DNA of 64,000 nt, taken from Opitutus terrae PB90-1. Its GTDB lineage: Bacteria; Verrucomicrobiota; Verrucomicrobiia; Opitutales; Opitutaceae. Positions within the stretch are counted from its first letter, which is position 1. Each line of letters opens with the position of its first letter. The notes under the pieces are model-generated. The model was given only the letters and a program-made list of their open reading frames with translations, was not told the DNA's origin and made no database searches. This document shows, in pieces, positions 15,955 through 24,259 of this stretch. The stretch is from assembly GCF_000019965.1 (NCBI RefSeq), contig NC_010571.1:1488001-1552000 (forward strand), in the 5' to 3' direction. Position numbers and translations under genes: made by a program.

Positions 15955-16550
15955 GCATGCACCGGGTCTATTTCCTCTTTGTCGTCCTGAGCGCTGCGGG
16001 CTGCGCGACGTCGCGGCCGGTGGCGGACGCGACGGTAAGCGCCGTGGACGCCGCGCCGACCGCACGCATCCGTGAAGCGGCCGCCACGCAACTCGTCGAG
16101 ACGCGCTACGAGATTCGCGGGTATCGCGATGCCGACGACCCGTGCGTGCGGCACGAGCCCCACGCGGTCTATCGCGCCACCCGGCTCCCCGCCGGTCGGT
16201 CGGAAGGGGCATGGTTGACGACGGTTCCGCGGAGCGCCTTCGCGCCGGCGAGCTATGCGCCGCTACCGCCGAGCGACGAACTGGCCGCGGAACTCGCGGC
16301 GCAAAGACAGATCACGGCAGAGTTGCGCGCCGTTCGGGCGACGATCGCAACGACCGAGCAACAGGCGCAGGCGCAGTTCGGCAGACTCGTCACTCAGGCG
16401 GCGGAAACGGTCACGCTGCGCCGCCAACTCGAGCAGGAACGGGCCCGCGTGCAGGAACTGGAGGCGCGTCTGCGCGGGCCACGCCCGGCGACCTCCTCGC
16501 CGGCGACTGCTTCGTCTGCCACATCAAGCGGCGGCCAGCCAAGGTGGTGA
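15951..16550 (+). CDS. Lipoprotein with C-terminal coiled coil
   Basis: This 199-residue protein has a lipoprotein signal (VVLSAAGC, Cys18) followed by an extended region with conserved-looking aromatic and charged residues (TRYEIRGYRD). A long coiled coil runs over residues 105-170 (ELAAELAAQRQITAEL, RRQLEQERARVQELEARLR), and the Ser/Thr/Ala tail is disordered. It lies directly after virB10, where a VirB7-like outer-membrane lipoprotein may be encoded, though it is larger than VirB7. The start overlaps the virB10 stop; a second ATG at 15,957 is possible. Confidence 0.7.
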   Translation: MSMHRVYFLFVVLSAAGCATSRPVADATVSAVDAAPTARIREAAATQLVETRYEIRGYRDADDPCVRHEPHAVYRATRLPAGRSEGAWLTTVPRSAFAPASYAPLPPSDELAAELAAQRQITAELRAVRATIATTEQQAQAQFGRLVTQAAETVTLRRQLEQERARVQELEARLRGPRPATSSPATASSATSSGGQPRW

Positions 16551-16556
16551 ACCCCG

Positions 16557-17483
16557 ATGACCGCCGCCCACTCCAGGGAAACCCTGCGTGCGCTGCCGAC
16601 CCGGCTGCGTGGGGCGATCATTGGGCAGGACGAGGCCGTGCGCACCGTGGTCGAGCGGCTCCAACATGGTGAACTCGGGTTGACCCAGCGCGGCCGACCG
16701 AAAGCGAGCTTCCTGTTTCTTGGTCCGACCGGCGTGGGCAAGACGGAGCTGAGCCTGCGGTTCACGGAAGATCTGATCGGGCCGGGCCGTCTCGTGCGGC
16801 TGGACATGTCGGAGTACCAGACGCCGGATCGGCTCGGACTGCTGCTTGGCACCTCGCGAGACGATCCGGGCCGGATTGCCGAAGGGTTCGATGCGTGTGC
16901 CGGCGTGGGAACGCTGCTCTTCGATGAAATCGAAAAGGCGCACCCACGAGTTTTGAATATTCTGCTGCAACTGCTCGATGTCGCGCGGCTGACGACCGGC
17001 GGCAACCGGGTGCTCGATTTCTCGCCCTGGTATTGCGTGCTCACGAGCAACCTCGGATCGCAACGCATCCTGACGATGCGCAAGTCGAAATACGAAACCA
17101 TGGAGCGGCTGGTGCGGCAGGAGGCGCAACGCGAACTCAGCCCGGAGTTGTTCGCCCGGATCACCGCGACCGTCGTTTTCAACAAGCTTGGCTACGAGGC
17201 GCAGTGCGGCATCGCGGCGGCGATGCTCGCGAACGAACTGCGCGAGCAGGCCGCGCGCGGCTACGCGATGACGGCCGACGCGAACGCGGTCGAAGTGATC
17301 GTTCAGCAGGGTTACGATGATCGACTCGGCGCGCGGCCGATGCGCGATGCGACGGAGCGGCTGGTGCGCAATGCGCTCGCGGAGGATTTACTCAACCAGG
17401 GTCGCGGGATCGGCCGGTTGCGAGCGCATCCGGCCGGAATCAAGCTGGAGCTGCTGCCGGCCGCGACGGCAGCCGCCGCGTGA
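16557..17483 (+). CDS. ClpB/ClpA-like AAA+ ATPase in T4SS operon
   Basis: This 308-residue single AAA+ module of the Clp D2 class has GQDEAVRTVVERLQ, Walker A GPTGVGKT (about 56-63), RLDMSEYQTPDR, Walker B LLFDEIEKAH (about 121-130) and SNLGS. The D2-small domain motif DRLGARPMRDATERLV is near the C-terminus. ClpB proteins are about 850 residues with two AAA+ modules, so this is a stand-alone second module with no N-domain, middle domain or ClpP loop seen. It occupies the place where a VirB11/TrbB ATPase would be expected, and no VirB11 is found. A remodelling role in transfer (relaxase unfolding or T4SS assembly) is inference. Its stop overlaps a possible GTG of the next gene. Confidence 0.85.
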   Translation: MTAAHSRETLRALPTRLRGAIIGQDEAVRTVVERLQHGELGLTQRGRPKASFLFLGPTGVGKTELSLRFTEDLIGPGRLVRLDMSEYQTPDRLGLLLGTSRDDPGRIAEGFDACAGVGTLLFDEIEKAHPRVLNILLQLLDVARLTTGGNRVLDFSPWYCVLTSNLGSQRILTMRKSKYETMERLVRQEAQRELSPELFARITATVVFNKLGYEAQCGIAAAMLANELREQAARGYAMTADANAVEVIVQQGYDDRLGARPMRDATERLVRNALAEDLLNQGRGIGRLRAHPAGIKLELLPAATAAAA

Positions 17484-17491
17484 AAGGAACC

Positions 17492-18217
17492 ATGGATATG
17501 TCCCCTACTACTTCGCTCCGCATCGTCGTCCTCAAATGGGACCGGCTCTACGGCGATCTCATCCGGCGCCAGATTTGGGACGTCTGGCCCAACGCGGTGG
17601 TGCAGGTGTTTCAGCGCGGGCTGGCGGCGCTGGATGCCATCCAGGAGGCGACGCCAAATCTGTTCATCGCCGGCGTCAAGATCGAGGACATGGACGGATT
17701 GGAGCATCTGGAGCCGTTCACCCAAACCGAACTGCCAATCCTGATCGTCACCTCCCGGGCCGATGCCCGCACCTTCAAGATGCTCCGTCACGTCCGTTAC
17801 GACGGAATCTACGATGGGTCCTCGGAAGGACTGGAGCATCTCGCCCCAGCGCTGCGCCAGGCCATGCAGCACCGGCTTTACGTCAGCCCGGCTCTGCTCC
17901 CTTTTCTGCAGGAGCGTAGGAGCACCACGTTGGACGCGCTGACTGAACGGGAGCAGATCGTGCTCTCGGTCATCGGCGACGGTTCCGACAACGCCCAAGC
18001 CAGCGAACGGCTCGGCATTTCCGCGAAAACCGTGGGGACGCATCGCGAGGCAATCATGCGCAAGCTCGGGTTGCATCAGATCGGGCAGCTCATGCTGTAT
18101 GCGCTGCAAAATGGCTACGTGCTGGTGACCGCGAAGGGTGTTTTCTACCCGGGGTTTCAGCGTCGCTTTTGCCACGGCAAGGACAGTTCCGCCCTCACCG
18201 GGTCGCGCCTGTCCTAG
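17492..18217 (+). CDS. LuxR-type regulator with degenerate (phosphoacceptor-less) receiver domain
   Basis: This 241-residue protein reads as a response regulator of the NarL/FixJ class. Residues 8-125 resemble a receiver fold, but the aspartate pocket is lost: the acidic pair after strand 1 reads VVLKWD, and the position of the phosphorylated Asp is Gly in LFIAGVKIEDMDGL. The conserved Lys is also missing. The C-terminal 75 residues are a LuxR helix-turn-helix (LTEREQIVLSVIGDG, ERLGISAKTVGTHREAIMRKLG). It is the last gene of the T4SS operon, so it may control transfer genes without phosphorylation. ATG 17,492 follows AAAGGA; 17,498 is an alternative. Confidence 0.85.
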   Translation: MDMSPTTSLRIVVLKWDRLYGDLIRRQIWDVWPNAVVQVFQRGLAALDAIQEATPNLFIAGVKIEDMDGLEHLEPFTQTELPILIVTSRADARTFKMLRHVRYDGIYDGSSEGLEHLAPALRQAMQHRLYVSPALLPFLQERRSTTLDALTEREQIVLSVIGDGSDNAQASERLGISAKTVGTHREAIMRKLGLHQIGQLMLYALQNGYVLVTAKGVFYPGFQRRFCHGKDSSALTGSRLS

Positions 18218-18338
18218 CGGAAGCGGTTGCCGCGTTTCTGCATTCGAGTGCGTCCCGTCACGGTGTTATCACCGCAGCGCCTGCGGCTCGATCACGGTGG
18301 TGAGCGCGGCTTGCGCGAGCTGCTGTTGCCGACGCCGC

Positions 18339-18370
18339 AAAAAAAAAGGCGGCCGGTGGAACCGGCCGCC
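18339..18370 (-). terminator. Rho-independent terminator for the 18,388-18,681 gene
   Basis: Two 10-bp arms, GGCGGCCGGT (18,348-18,357) and ACCGGCCGCC (18,361-18,370), flank a 3-base loop. A run of nine A (18,339-18,347) reads as nine T after the hairpin on the minus strand, 17 bp after the stop codon. Confidence 0.9.
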
Positions 18371-18387
18371 GCGAGACCGAAGCGGCG

Positions 18388-18681
18388 TCATGCTTCGGCT
18401 TTCGCTTCCGCGAGCCGCGTGAAGATGAACGTATGCGCCTGGTCGGCGAGCTTGGCCACGAGCGGGAGGTCATCCCGGCCGAAGCTGTCGGTGTCGTGGT
18501 AAGCCTTGGCGTCGTCCACGTAGGTGCGGGCGAACGTCACGTTGTAGAATTTCTTCTGGTCCGCTTCGTTTTCCCAGATGGCGGCTTTGATCCGGCCGAG
18601 CCGGAAGGTCTGCACCGGGAGCTTGGAGCTGGTTGAAACGTTCTTGGCGGGCGTGGCGGCTTGAGCGTTTTTGGAGGACAT
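18388..18681 (-). CDS. Conserved small protein of mobile elements (unknown function)
   Basis: This 97-residue protein begins after a good ribosome site (AAGGAA) at ATG 18,681. The core TFRLGRIKAAIWENEADQKKFYNVTFARTY followed by SFGRDDLPLVAKLADQAHTFIF matches small proteins I recall from plasmids and chromosomes of Planctomycetota, Verrucomicrobiota and cyanobacteria, of unknown function. It looks like a single beta-rich domain ending in a helix. It belongs with the DUF932 and RadC genes on the same strand further right. A strong terminator follows. Confidence 0.8.
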   Translation of the reverse strand: MSSKNAQAATPAKNVSTSSKLPVQTFRLGRIKAAIWENEADQKKFYNVTFARTYVDDAKAYHDTDSFGRDDLPLVAKLADQAHTFIFTRLAEAKAEA

Positions 18682-19140
18682 GATGGTTCCTTTTTGAGTT
18701 CTGAGGAGCGGGATTGCTCTCTCGACCCGAGGCGGGGGTGCCGGTCGGCGCGAGGGCACAGCTTGGGGGATTCCTTTCAAGGAGAACCGAGATGGGCCTG
18801 TCCGCTTGCGGCGCGGCGACGGGAGGTTCCGCCTGAGAGAGCAAGCCGGCTCGAGGCAAAAAGGACCGGAATGCCCTTCGATAGACGCGGACGCTACGTC
18901 TCCAGGAATGCGGGAAGCTCCTCCTCCCGCCGCAGCTTTGGGTCGGCCGCCCCCAAGGGCGAACGAAGCGCACGGGAAATCTGCTGCCTCGTTCCCTGGC
19001 ACCTTCGTGGAGAAGGAAGAGCGCTCCACGTCACTCGGCCTGAGATCTCCGTCGCGGCCGGCCAAGCATGCGGCGGAGAGGTTCGGCCCGCCTCTGTGCG
19101 GCTTTGTGTGGGCCATCGCTCGCCGGGGCGGCAGGAAGCG
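18682..19140. other. Non-coding GC-rich stretch, nothing recognised
   Basis: About 460 bp separate the small minus-strand gene from the hydrolase gene. Frames here lack good starts and show no family likeness. The first 100 bp must hold the promoter of the 18,681 gene. No repeat or RNA gene was seen. Confidence 0.5.
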
Positions 19141-20022
19141 CTAAGGCTGGACGGTCGTGATGAAGTCCCCGATGGCGGCGTTCACCCAGTCAGGCTCCTC
19201 ATGCACGATCCAATGGGTGGCTGCGGGGTGCCGGTGCAGCGTCAGGTGTGCGACGAATGATCCCAAACCCTCGAGGTTGGACGGACGCAGCGCGGGATCG
19301 CGGTCGCCCCAAAGCACCAGCGTCGGGACCGCGATGCGAGCTTGGCCGGACGCGGCCGCCTCTTTTGTCAGCGCGCTCGGGTTTCGGTAGTAGTTCAAAC
19401 CGGCCGTAAGCCAGCCCGGTCGCCGCCAAGTGTCGAGGTAAGCTCGCCGGAGTTCCGCGGGAAACATGTCCGGCTTGGCACTCGTGCGGTACACCATGGC
19501 GCGTAGCGCTGCGAAGTTGAAGGCGCGCAAGACGACCTCGGCGACGCCGCGCAATTGGAAGAAGCCGGCATAGCTGCTGGCAAGAACCTGCCGAAGACTG
19601 CGCTTGAGCTCGCGACGGAACACCGCCGGGTGCGGCGCGTTGATGATCACCATCCGCTCGATCAACTCGGGGCTCTCCCGCGCCAAGACCCAACCGGCAA
19701 TGCCGCCCCAATCGTGCCCCACGATCACGGCCGGTCGGTCCGGCGACAGCGCGCGGATCACGCGGCGGACGTCATCGACGATCAGCGGCAGCGCGTAGTC
19801 GGCGCGATTGGGCGGCATGTCGGAGAGGTTGTAGCCGCGCAGGTCGAGCGCGACGGCCCGGAACATGCGGCCGAACAGCGGGAGCTGCCGGTGCCAGGCG
19901 CACCAGCATTCCGGGAAACCGTGGAGAAAGAGCATGAGCGGTCCGCGTCCGATCGCGGCCGCATGCAGCGCGATGCCTTGGGCTCCCTGGAGCGTGAGAT
20001 GTTCAAGCTGATCGAGATTCAT
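19141..20022 (-). CDS. Alpha/beta hydrolase, epoxide-hydrolase-like
   Basis: This 293-residue enzyme has the soluble epoxide hydrolase signature set: oxyanion HGFPE, nucleophile Asp in GHDWGG, lid tyrosine motif GLNYYRN, acid Asp in LWGDRDPAL, and late His in ATHWIVHEEP. These point to hydrolysis of epoxides to diols through an alkyl-enzyme ester. Haloalkane dehalogenases share the Asp nucleophile but lack the lid tyrosines. ATG 20,022 is chosen because homologues start near the strand before HGFPE; the open frame extends to 20,154 without family sequence. It is divergent from the catalase-like gene, with 137 bp between starts, suggesting a joint oxidative-stress or detoxification cassette. 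Confidence 0.85.
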   Translation of the reverse strand: MNLDQLEHLTLQGAQGIALHAAAIGRGPLMLFLHGFPECWCAWHRQLPLFGRMFRAVALDLRGYNLSDMPPNRADYALPLIVDDVRRVIRALSPDRPAVIVGHDWGGIAGWVLARESPELIERMVIINAPHPAVFRRELKRSLRQVLASSYAGFFQLRGVAEVVLRAFNFAALRAMVYRTSAKPDMFPAELRRAYLDTWRRPGWLTAGLNYYRNPSALTKEAAASGQARIAVPTLVLWGDRDPALRPSNLEGLGSFVAHLTLHRHPAATHWIVHEEPDWVNAAIGDFITTVQP

Positions 20023-20159
20023 GCCGGGCGCCACGAGCGAACCTGCGCAGTCCGGACGCGTTTTCAAAATGGACGGCGAACTCGCAAACCATGGCGACAC
20101 GGATCTGGTGTCATGCGACCGGGCACAGTTCTGCCGGGCCGCGCTTCCGATCACGCGCC

Positions 20160-21227
20160 ATGCCTGCCCGATCCCTTCCCCTGGCGATTGGCGACGAACG
20201 TATCCCGCCGCGAGAAGGCGAGGATATCGAGGCGATGCTGGCGATCCTGCAATCCATTCAGGAGGCGCGGGATCGCCGCGAGCGGCCTGTTCCGCGCAAC
20301 CTCCATCCGAAGCAGCACGGGTGCGTGCTGGCCTATCTCGCGGTCGAGCCCGGTGTGCCGGCCGGATTCAGGCACGGGCTCTTTGGCGAGCCGCGGGAAT
20401 ACCTGGCGGCGGTCAGGTTCTCGAGCGCGAAGATGCGCGACGATCGGCTACCCGACGCGCACGGGATGTCGGTGAAGCTGTTCGACGTCGACGGCGAGAG
20501 ACTGCTCGAAGACGAGCCCCAGGCGCGAACACAGGATCTCGTCTGCGTCGATCATCCGGTCTTCTTCGCGCGGGACGTGGCGGATCTGCTGCCGTTGCTG
20601 GTAGATTACCGCCGCTTGATGATCGGCGGGCCGTGGGCCAAGGCCCGCACGCTGTTGCGAGGAATGGTTTCTCTCGACCGTCGTTTTCGGATCCTGCGGG
20701 CCATGGTGCTCAAGCGGCCGACCGATTTGCTGCGCGTGCAATTCTGGAGCACCACGCCAGTGCGGATCAGAGATGGCGCGATGAAGCTGTCGTTCCGGCC
20801 GCAGCGGCAGGCTCAACCCGAACGGTCGTGCGGTTCGGCGGACCGGTTGCGGCTGGCGCTTGCGGCCCGGCTGGAGAGTGAGGAAGCGCGGTTTGATCTG
20901 GTCGCTCAGCTCCAGACCGACCCGACCGCCATGCCCATCGAGGATGCCACCGTGTGCTGGGATGAATCCACGGCGCCGTACCAAAAGATCGCCACGTTGC
21001 GGATACCGGTGCAGCGTTTTGACACGCCGGCGCAGCGCGACTTCGGGGAGAACCTGTCGTTTACGCCCTGGCACGGGCTCGCGGCGCATCGGCCGCTCGG
21101 TGGCATCAACCGGGCGCGCCAGCGGATCTATCAGGCGATGGCGGCGCAGCGGAGAACAGCGAACGGCGCGGCACTCCGGGAACCCACGGCCGACGAGTGG
21201 CACGCGGCGCGAGGCGGTAGCCGCTGA
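20160..21227 (+). CDS. Catalase-superfamily heme protein (y4iL/SrpA-like)
   Basis: This 355-residue protein resembles the small, non-classical catalase clade: HPKQHGCVLAYLAV with the distal His, GFRHGLFGEPREYLAAVRFSS, DAHGMSVKLFDV, and TQDLVCVDHPVFF. The tail RPLGGINRARQRIYQAM carries the proximal Arg/Tyr heme-ligand region. Some relatives are peroxidases or lipid-peroxide enzymes rather than true catalases, so substrate is uncertain. Many relatives also work beside hydrolases, as here, where a divergent epoxide hydrolase lies 137 bp away. ATG 20,160 is preferred over 20,091 because the extra 23 residues have no family likeness. Confidence 0.82.
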   Translation: MPARSLPLAIGDERIPPREGEDIEAMLAILQSIQEARDRRERPVPRNLHPKQHGCVLAYLAVEPGVPAGFRHGLFGEPREYLAAVRFSSAKMRDDRLPDAHGMSVKLFDVDGERLLEDEPQARTQDLVCVDHPVFFARDVADLLPLLVDYRRLMIGGPWAKARTLLRGMVSLDRRFRILRAMVLKRPTDLLRVQFWSTTPVRIRDGAMKLSFRPQRQAQPERSCGSADRLRLALAARLESEEARFDLVAQLQTDPTAMPIEDATVCWDESTAPYQKIATLRIPVQRFDTPAQRDFGENLSFTPWHGLAAHRPLGGINRARQRIYQAMAAQRRTANGAALREPTADEWHAARGGSR

Positions 21228-21379
21228 ACCTCGTCTAGTCGTTGCCGCCGGATGCGGGGCACCCCGAGCGTTGCCAGCTCCACCGCCTGCGCACCGCCGC
21301 GCGCTCGCGCCGCGCCGAGTGCGCAGCCCCATGTGTCCAAGCAGAGGGAGCGGCGGCACCCGCCACTCCCCGCCACTTT

Positions 21380-22225
21380 TCAGTTCCGCGCGAATTCCTC
21401 GGCGAGCGCCCAGAGCTGCTTGTTCACGAGTTGGGCGTGCTGGAGTCCGCCCACGGGTCGGGTGGTGTTCTGCCGGAGCGGCGAGCCGATGATCACGGCG
21501 ACGTAACGTGTCCCGCCCCGAAGCAAATGCTCCTGGACTACATTTAACGTGGTCCAGAGATCGGTGGCCGCATCGCCCACCCGCACCGGGGCGAGCAGCT
21601 TCTCCGGCGAGAGCGCCCGGCCGACCGGCTGTTCCGGATCCCAGCGCAGCGCCGCGGCCCGCCGGCCGAACTCGACCCGGGCCGCCGGCGAAAGCGTCAC
21701 CGCTTTCCAGCGCGCGACGGACGCCAGCACCTTGGGCGCGCTGTCGGCGATCGTGCGGGCCGCGGACGTAAACCGCTCGGCGGACACGTCGAGGTGCCGG
21801 ATCGCCACGTGCGCGAATTCCGCGTCGGAGACGACGAGGCCATTGCGGCAGACGAGGCGGTAGAGTCCCGCGTCGATGCGATAGGCACGCGTACCATCGT
21901 GCGCGTTCTGCAGGATCATTTCCGGGCGGGTCTCCCCGAGCTGGAACGCGCCGACCTCCAGATCGACGCGCCGGGCGAAGCGAATCTCGTGCAGCTGGAA
22001 TCCGCGCCGGGTATCGAGCCGGACCCGCTGTTCGCCGGCTTTCACGGGCTCCCACCCATCGGAGCGCAGCAGGTCGACCACCTGGGCGGTGGAAACGAAG
22101 GCATAGCGGGACGAAACGCCGGGCCGGGCGTGCACGGCGAACACGGACGGGGCGACGCGGCGAAGGTCGTCGGTCGACAGGGCACGATGCGGGAGGGGGG
22201 ACGAAACGAGGACTGAGCTATTCAT
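21380..22225 (-). CDS. DUF932 domain protein
   Basis: This 281-residue protein matches the DUF932 family found on plasmids, phages and ICEs, with the stretch SRYAFVSTAQVVDLLRSDGWEPV and IDAGLYRLVCRNGLVVSD typical of its core. The function is unknown; its location beside RadC and small conserved genes is common on conjugative elements and suggests an early-entry or DNA-protection role. ATG 22,225 is chosen because it begins just before the conserved LSTDDLRRVAPSVFA; the frame extends to 22,498 in GC-rich sequence without likeness. The radC remnant lies upstream on the same strand. Confidence 0.82.
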   Translation of the reverse strand: MNSSVLVSSPLPHRALSTDDLRRVAPSVFAVHARPGVSSRYAFVSTAQVVDLLRSDGWEPVKAGEQRVRLDTRRGFQLHEIRFARRVDLEVGAFQLGETRPEMILQNAHDGTRAYRIDAGLYRLVCRNGLVVSDAEFAHVAIRHLDVSAERFTSAARTIADSAPKVLASVARWKAVTLSPAARVEFGRRAAALRWDPEQPVGRALSPEKLLAPVRVGDAATDLWTTLNVVQEHLLRGGTRYVAVIIGSPLRQNTTRPVGGLQHAQLVNKQLWALAEEFARN

Positions 22226-22584
22226 GATCTTTTCTGGTTTGATGGCGCCCAACGGGGCGCCGTCTGCAGGGAGCCGCCCTGCGCGGCCCCTCCCGGGCCA
22301 CACCGTTGAAACGGCCGCCCCGGAGGGATGCCGACGTCCAGCACCGTCGCGCAAGGTGGAGCGCAGCGCACGCGAGCAATACCTTGAGGCGCGGACGGGC
22401 GGAGGCGCTCGCGCCGAACGCTCGCCCGCCGGCGCAGGTGCTAACATGAGGCAGCCCTCAGGCGCGGCCCCGCTGACCGCAGCGCGCGAGCGGCGCAACG
22501 AGAGCGAGCCTCACAAGCCCCAGCGGCGACTGAGCGGTCGTGCCCGCGCGGCCCGTTGCGCGCTCGCATCCGCGCAGCCAGCCG
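22226..22584. other. GC-rich intergenic stretch, nothing recognised
   Basis: About 360 bp of very GC-rich DNA separate DUF932 from the radC terminator. Open frames on both strands look random in composition (Arg, Ala, Pro rich). It presumably carries the DUF932 promoter. Confidence 0.45.
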
Positions 22585-22604
22585 AAAAAAGGGGCGTGAG
22601 CCCC
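22585..22604 (-). terminator. Rho-independent terminator of radC
   Basis: On the minus strand GGGGC, a 4-base loop and GCCCC are followed by six T. It lies 6 bp after the radC stop codon, showing that this was once a functional gene end. Confidence 0.85.
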
Positions 22605-22609
22605 TGGCG

Positions 22610-22782
22610 CTAAAGGAGACCGGCGGAGCGAAAGCTGTAGTAACCGAGTCCCGCCGGATCGCACTCGGGACGTCCGAGGACCACGTGATCGAGCAGTGAG
22701 ATATCCACGGTCTTTGCCGCTTCGCGGAGCTGGCGCGTGACGTGCACATCGGCGCTACTCGGCGCCGGGTCACCCGACGGGT
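22610..22782 (-). pseudogene. radC-like gene, 3' fragment (split by RIT element)
   Basis: This fragment encodes the last 57 residues of a RadC-type JAB/JAMM protein: [19 protein letters not shown], then [20 protein letters not shown]. Joined in frame to the fragment at 27,894-28,175 it restores HNHPSGD, the JAMM metal-binding motif, and gives a 151-residue protein of the usual plasmid RadC length. The break falls between the Asn and second His codons of that motif. The final terminator and the reading frame are intact, so the insertion looks recent. Confidence 0.92.
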
Positions 22783-22874
22783 GGTTGTGTTATGTGACGA
22801 GCCGAGCTATGTGGAGTGCATGCGGTCCTTTCACTCGGGGTTCGCTCTGCGCGTAGGCTGGATCGCTGCACATA
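22783..22874 (+). repeat. Left terminal inverted repeat of RIT element
   Basis: Positions 1-37 are a perfect inverse copy of the right end. Beyond that, two blocks are conserved at exactly the same distances from the end: CTCTGCGCG at offset 62-70 (22,845-22,853) and ATCGCTGCACATA at offset 79-91 (22,862-22,874). The pattern fits several recombinase-binding subsites. Confidence 0.92.
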
Positions 22875-22957
22875 GCTAAATCAGTTTCCCGCGGTTTTTG
22901 CGCGCCAGTGTCGGGGCGGCTTTCTTCACGTGGCGTGCGCAGTGGATTACGTGTGGG

Positions 22958-24256
22958 ATGCGCAAGCCCTACTATTCTTTGGATCGCTCGACGGATGGCG
23001 GCCTGGAGCACTTTTACTGCGAGCGACGGACGCTGGCTGACTTTCGGCGTGGCGCGCTGGGCGATTACTTCGACGGTTTGGCTCTGACGCTGAAGAAGAA
23101 CGGGTATTCGATCCACCACGGCTGCGGCATTCTCGGCACTTGCTGCATGTTCAACGTCTACGTGACGGAGCGTGGCATCACCAAGGCCTCGGCTATTTCC
23201 GCCGAGTTGGTCGAGCCTTTCTTGGACGACTATCTCCGCGGGGTCCGCACCACCAGCGCCCGCTATTCGCCGCGCGACAACGCGCGAGCGCACTTGCGCC
23301 ATCTGTTTTTCTATCTGGAGGCGCTCAAGGTTATCACTCCGCCCAAGCCGGTGCAGGTCGTGACGCCCTACAGTTGGATCCTCGATCCTTATATCGTCCA
23401 TCTACGCGACGAGCGCGCCGTGGCGCCAGTGACGGTGAAGCGCCACCTCGCGCACACCACCGCGTTCCTCGAGTTCCTGAAGCACGACGTGCAACGGCCG
23501 CGCCTCAAGACCATCAGCGCCGAGCAGGTGGAGGCGCAGCTCAAGCGGCACATGAAGGACAGCAAAGACAACGTGCGCTCGTTGTCATCGAGCCTTCGCT
23601 CTTTCCTCCGCTACTGCGCGGATCACGGCCACACTCAGGCGGACTTCTCCGAGTTGGTCCCGCGACAGCGGCACTATCGGCACGCTTCGCTCCCCAGGGG
23701 CATCGAGGATTCGGCGCTCGAACGCGTGCTGGCTGCGATCGACAAGACGAAGCCTAATGGCGCACGCGACTACGCGATCATTCTGTTGCTGATGGCGTAT
23801 GGCATCCGTGCGATCTCCGCTGCAAAACTCGTGATGGAGGATCTCGACTGGCGGCAGGCCAAGATCCGCTTTCGCGCGCAAAAAGGCGGCAAGGAAGTGA
23901 TCGTTCCGCTCCTCGATGCGGTCGGGGACGCGATCATCGAGTGGCTCCGTCACCGCGACCCGCGCACGCCTCATCGCGAGGTGTTCCTCAGCACCAAGGC
24001 GCCGCACGGATCGCTGAGCAGCATGGCGATCTCCACCGTGGTGAAGCACTACCTGCACAAGGCCGGCGTTCATCAGCCCGGACGCGGCGCGCACTCGTTA
24101 CGGCATTCGTGGGCGATCCGCGCGTTGGAGCACGATCAACCGATCAAGGCCATCGCCGATGCCCTGGGGCATCGTTACATCGACACCACCTACATCTACG
24201 CCAAGGCTGACTTGAAGACACTGCGGCAGGTGGCGATGCCGTGGCCGGCGAGGTGA
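22958..24256 (+). CDS. ritA: RIT tyrosine recombinase A
   Basis: This 432-residue phage-integrase-family recombinase is the first of the trio. A long N-terminal part (about 160 residues) precedes a SAM-like core-binding domain and the catalytic domain. The domain has Arg in YGIRAISAAKL, Lys in the AQKGGKEV hairpin, HSLRHSWA, LGHRYIDTT and the nucleophile Tyr in TYIYAKADL. ATG 22,958 is chosen because the frame upstream to 22,898 has no family likeness. Its stop lies 3 bp before the next start, so the three genes form one operon reading away from the left terminus. Confidence 0.88.
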   Translation: MRKPYYSLDRSTDGGLEHFYCERRTLADFRRGALGDYFDGLALTLKKNGYSIHHGCGILGTCCMFNVYVTERGITKASAISAELVEPFLDDYLRGVRTTSARYSPRDNARAHLRHLFFYLEALKVITPPKPVQVVTPYSWILDPYIVHLRDERAVAPVTVKRHLAHTTAFLEFLKHDVQRPRLKTISAEQVEAQLKRHMKDSKDNVRSLSSSLRSFLRYCADHGHTQADFSELVPRQRHYRHASLPRGIEDSALERVLAAIDKTKPNGARDYAIILLLMAYGIRAISAAKLVMEDLDWRQAKIRFRAQKGGKEVIVPLLDAVGDAIIEWLRHRDPRTPHREVFLSTKAPHGSLSSMAISTVVKHYLHKAGVHQPGRGAHSLRHSWAIRALEHDQPIKAIADALGHRYIDTTYIYAKADLKTLRQVAMPWPAR

Positions 24257-24259
24257 ACC

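Noticed and set aside
16557-17483. Calling this gene VirB11
   Set aside because: Motifs (GPTGVGKT, LLFDEIEKAH, DRLGARPMRD) are of the Clp D2 class, not the VirB11/PilT secretion ATPase class.
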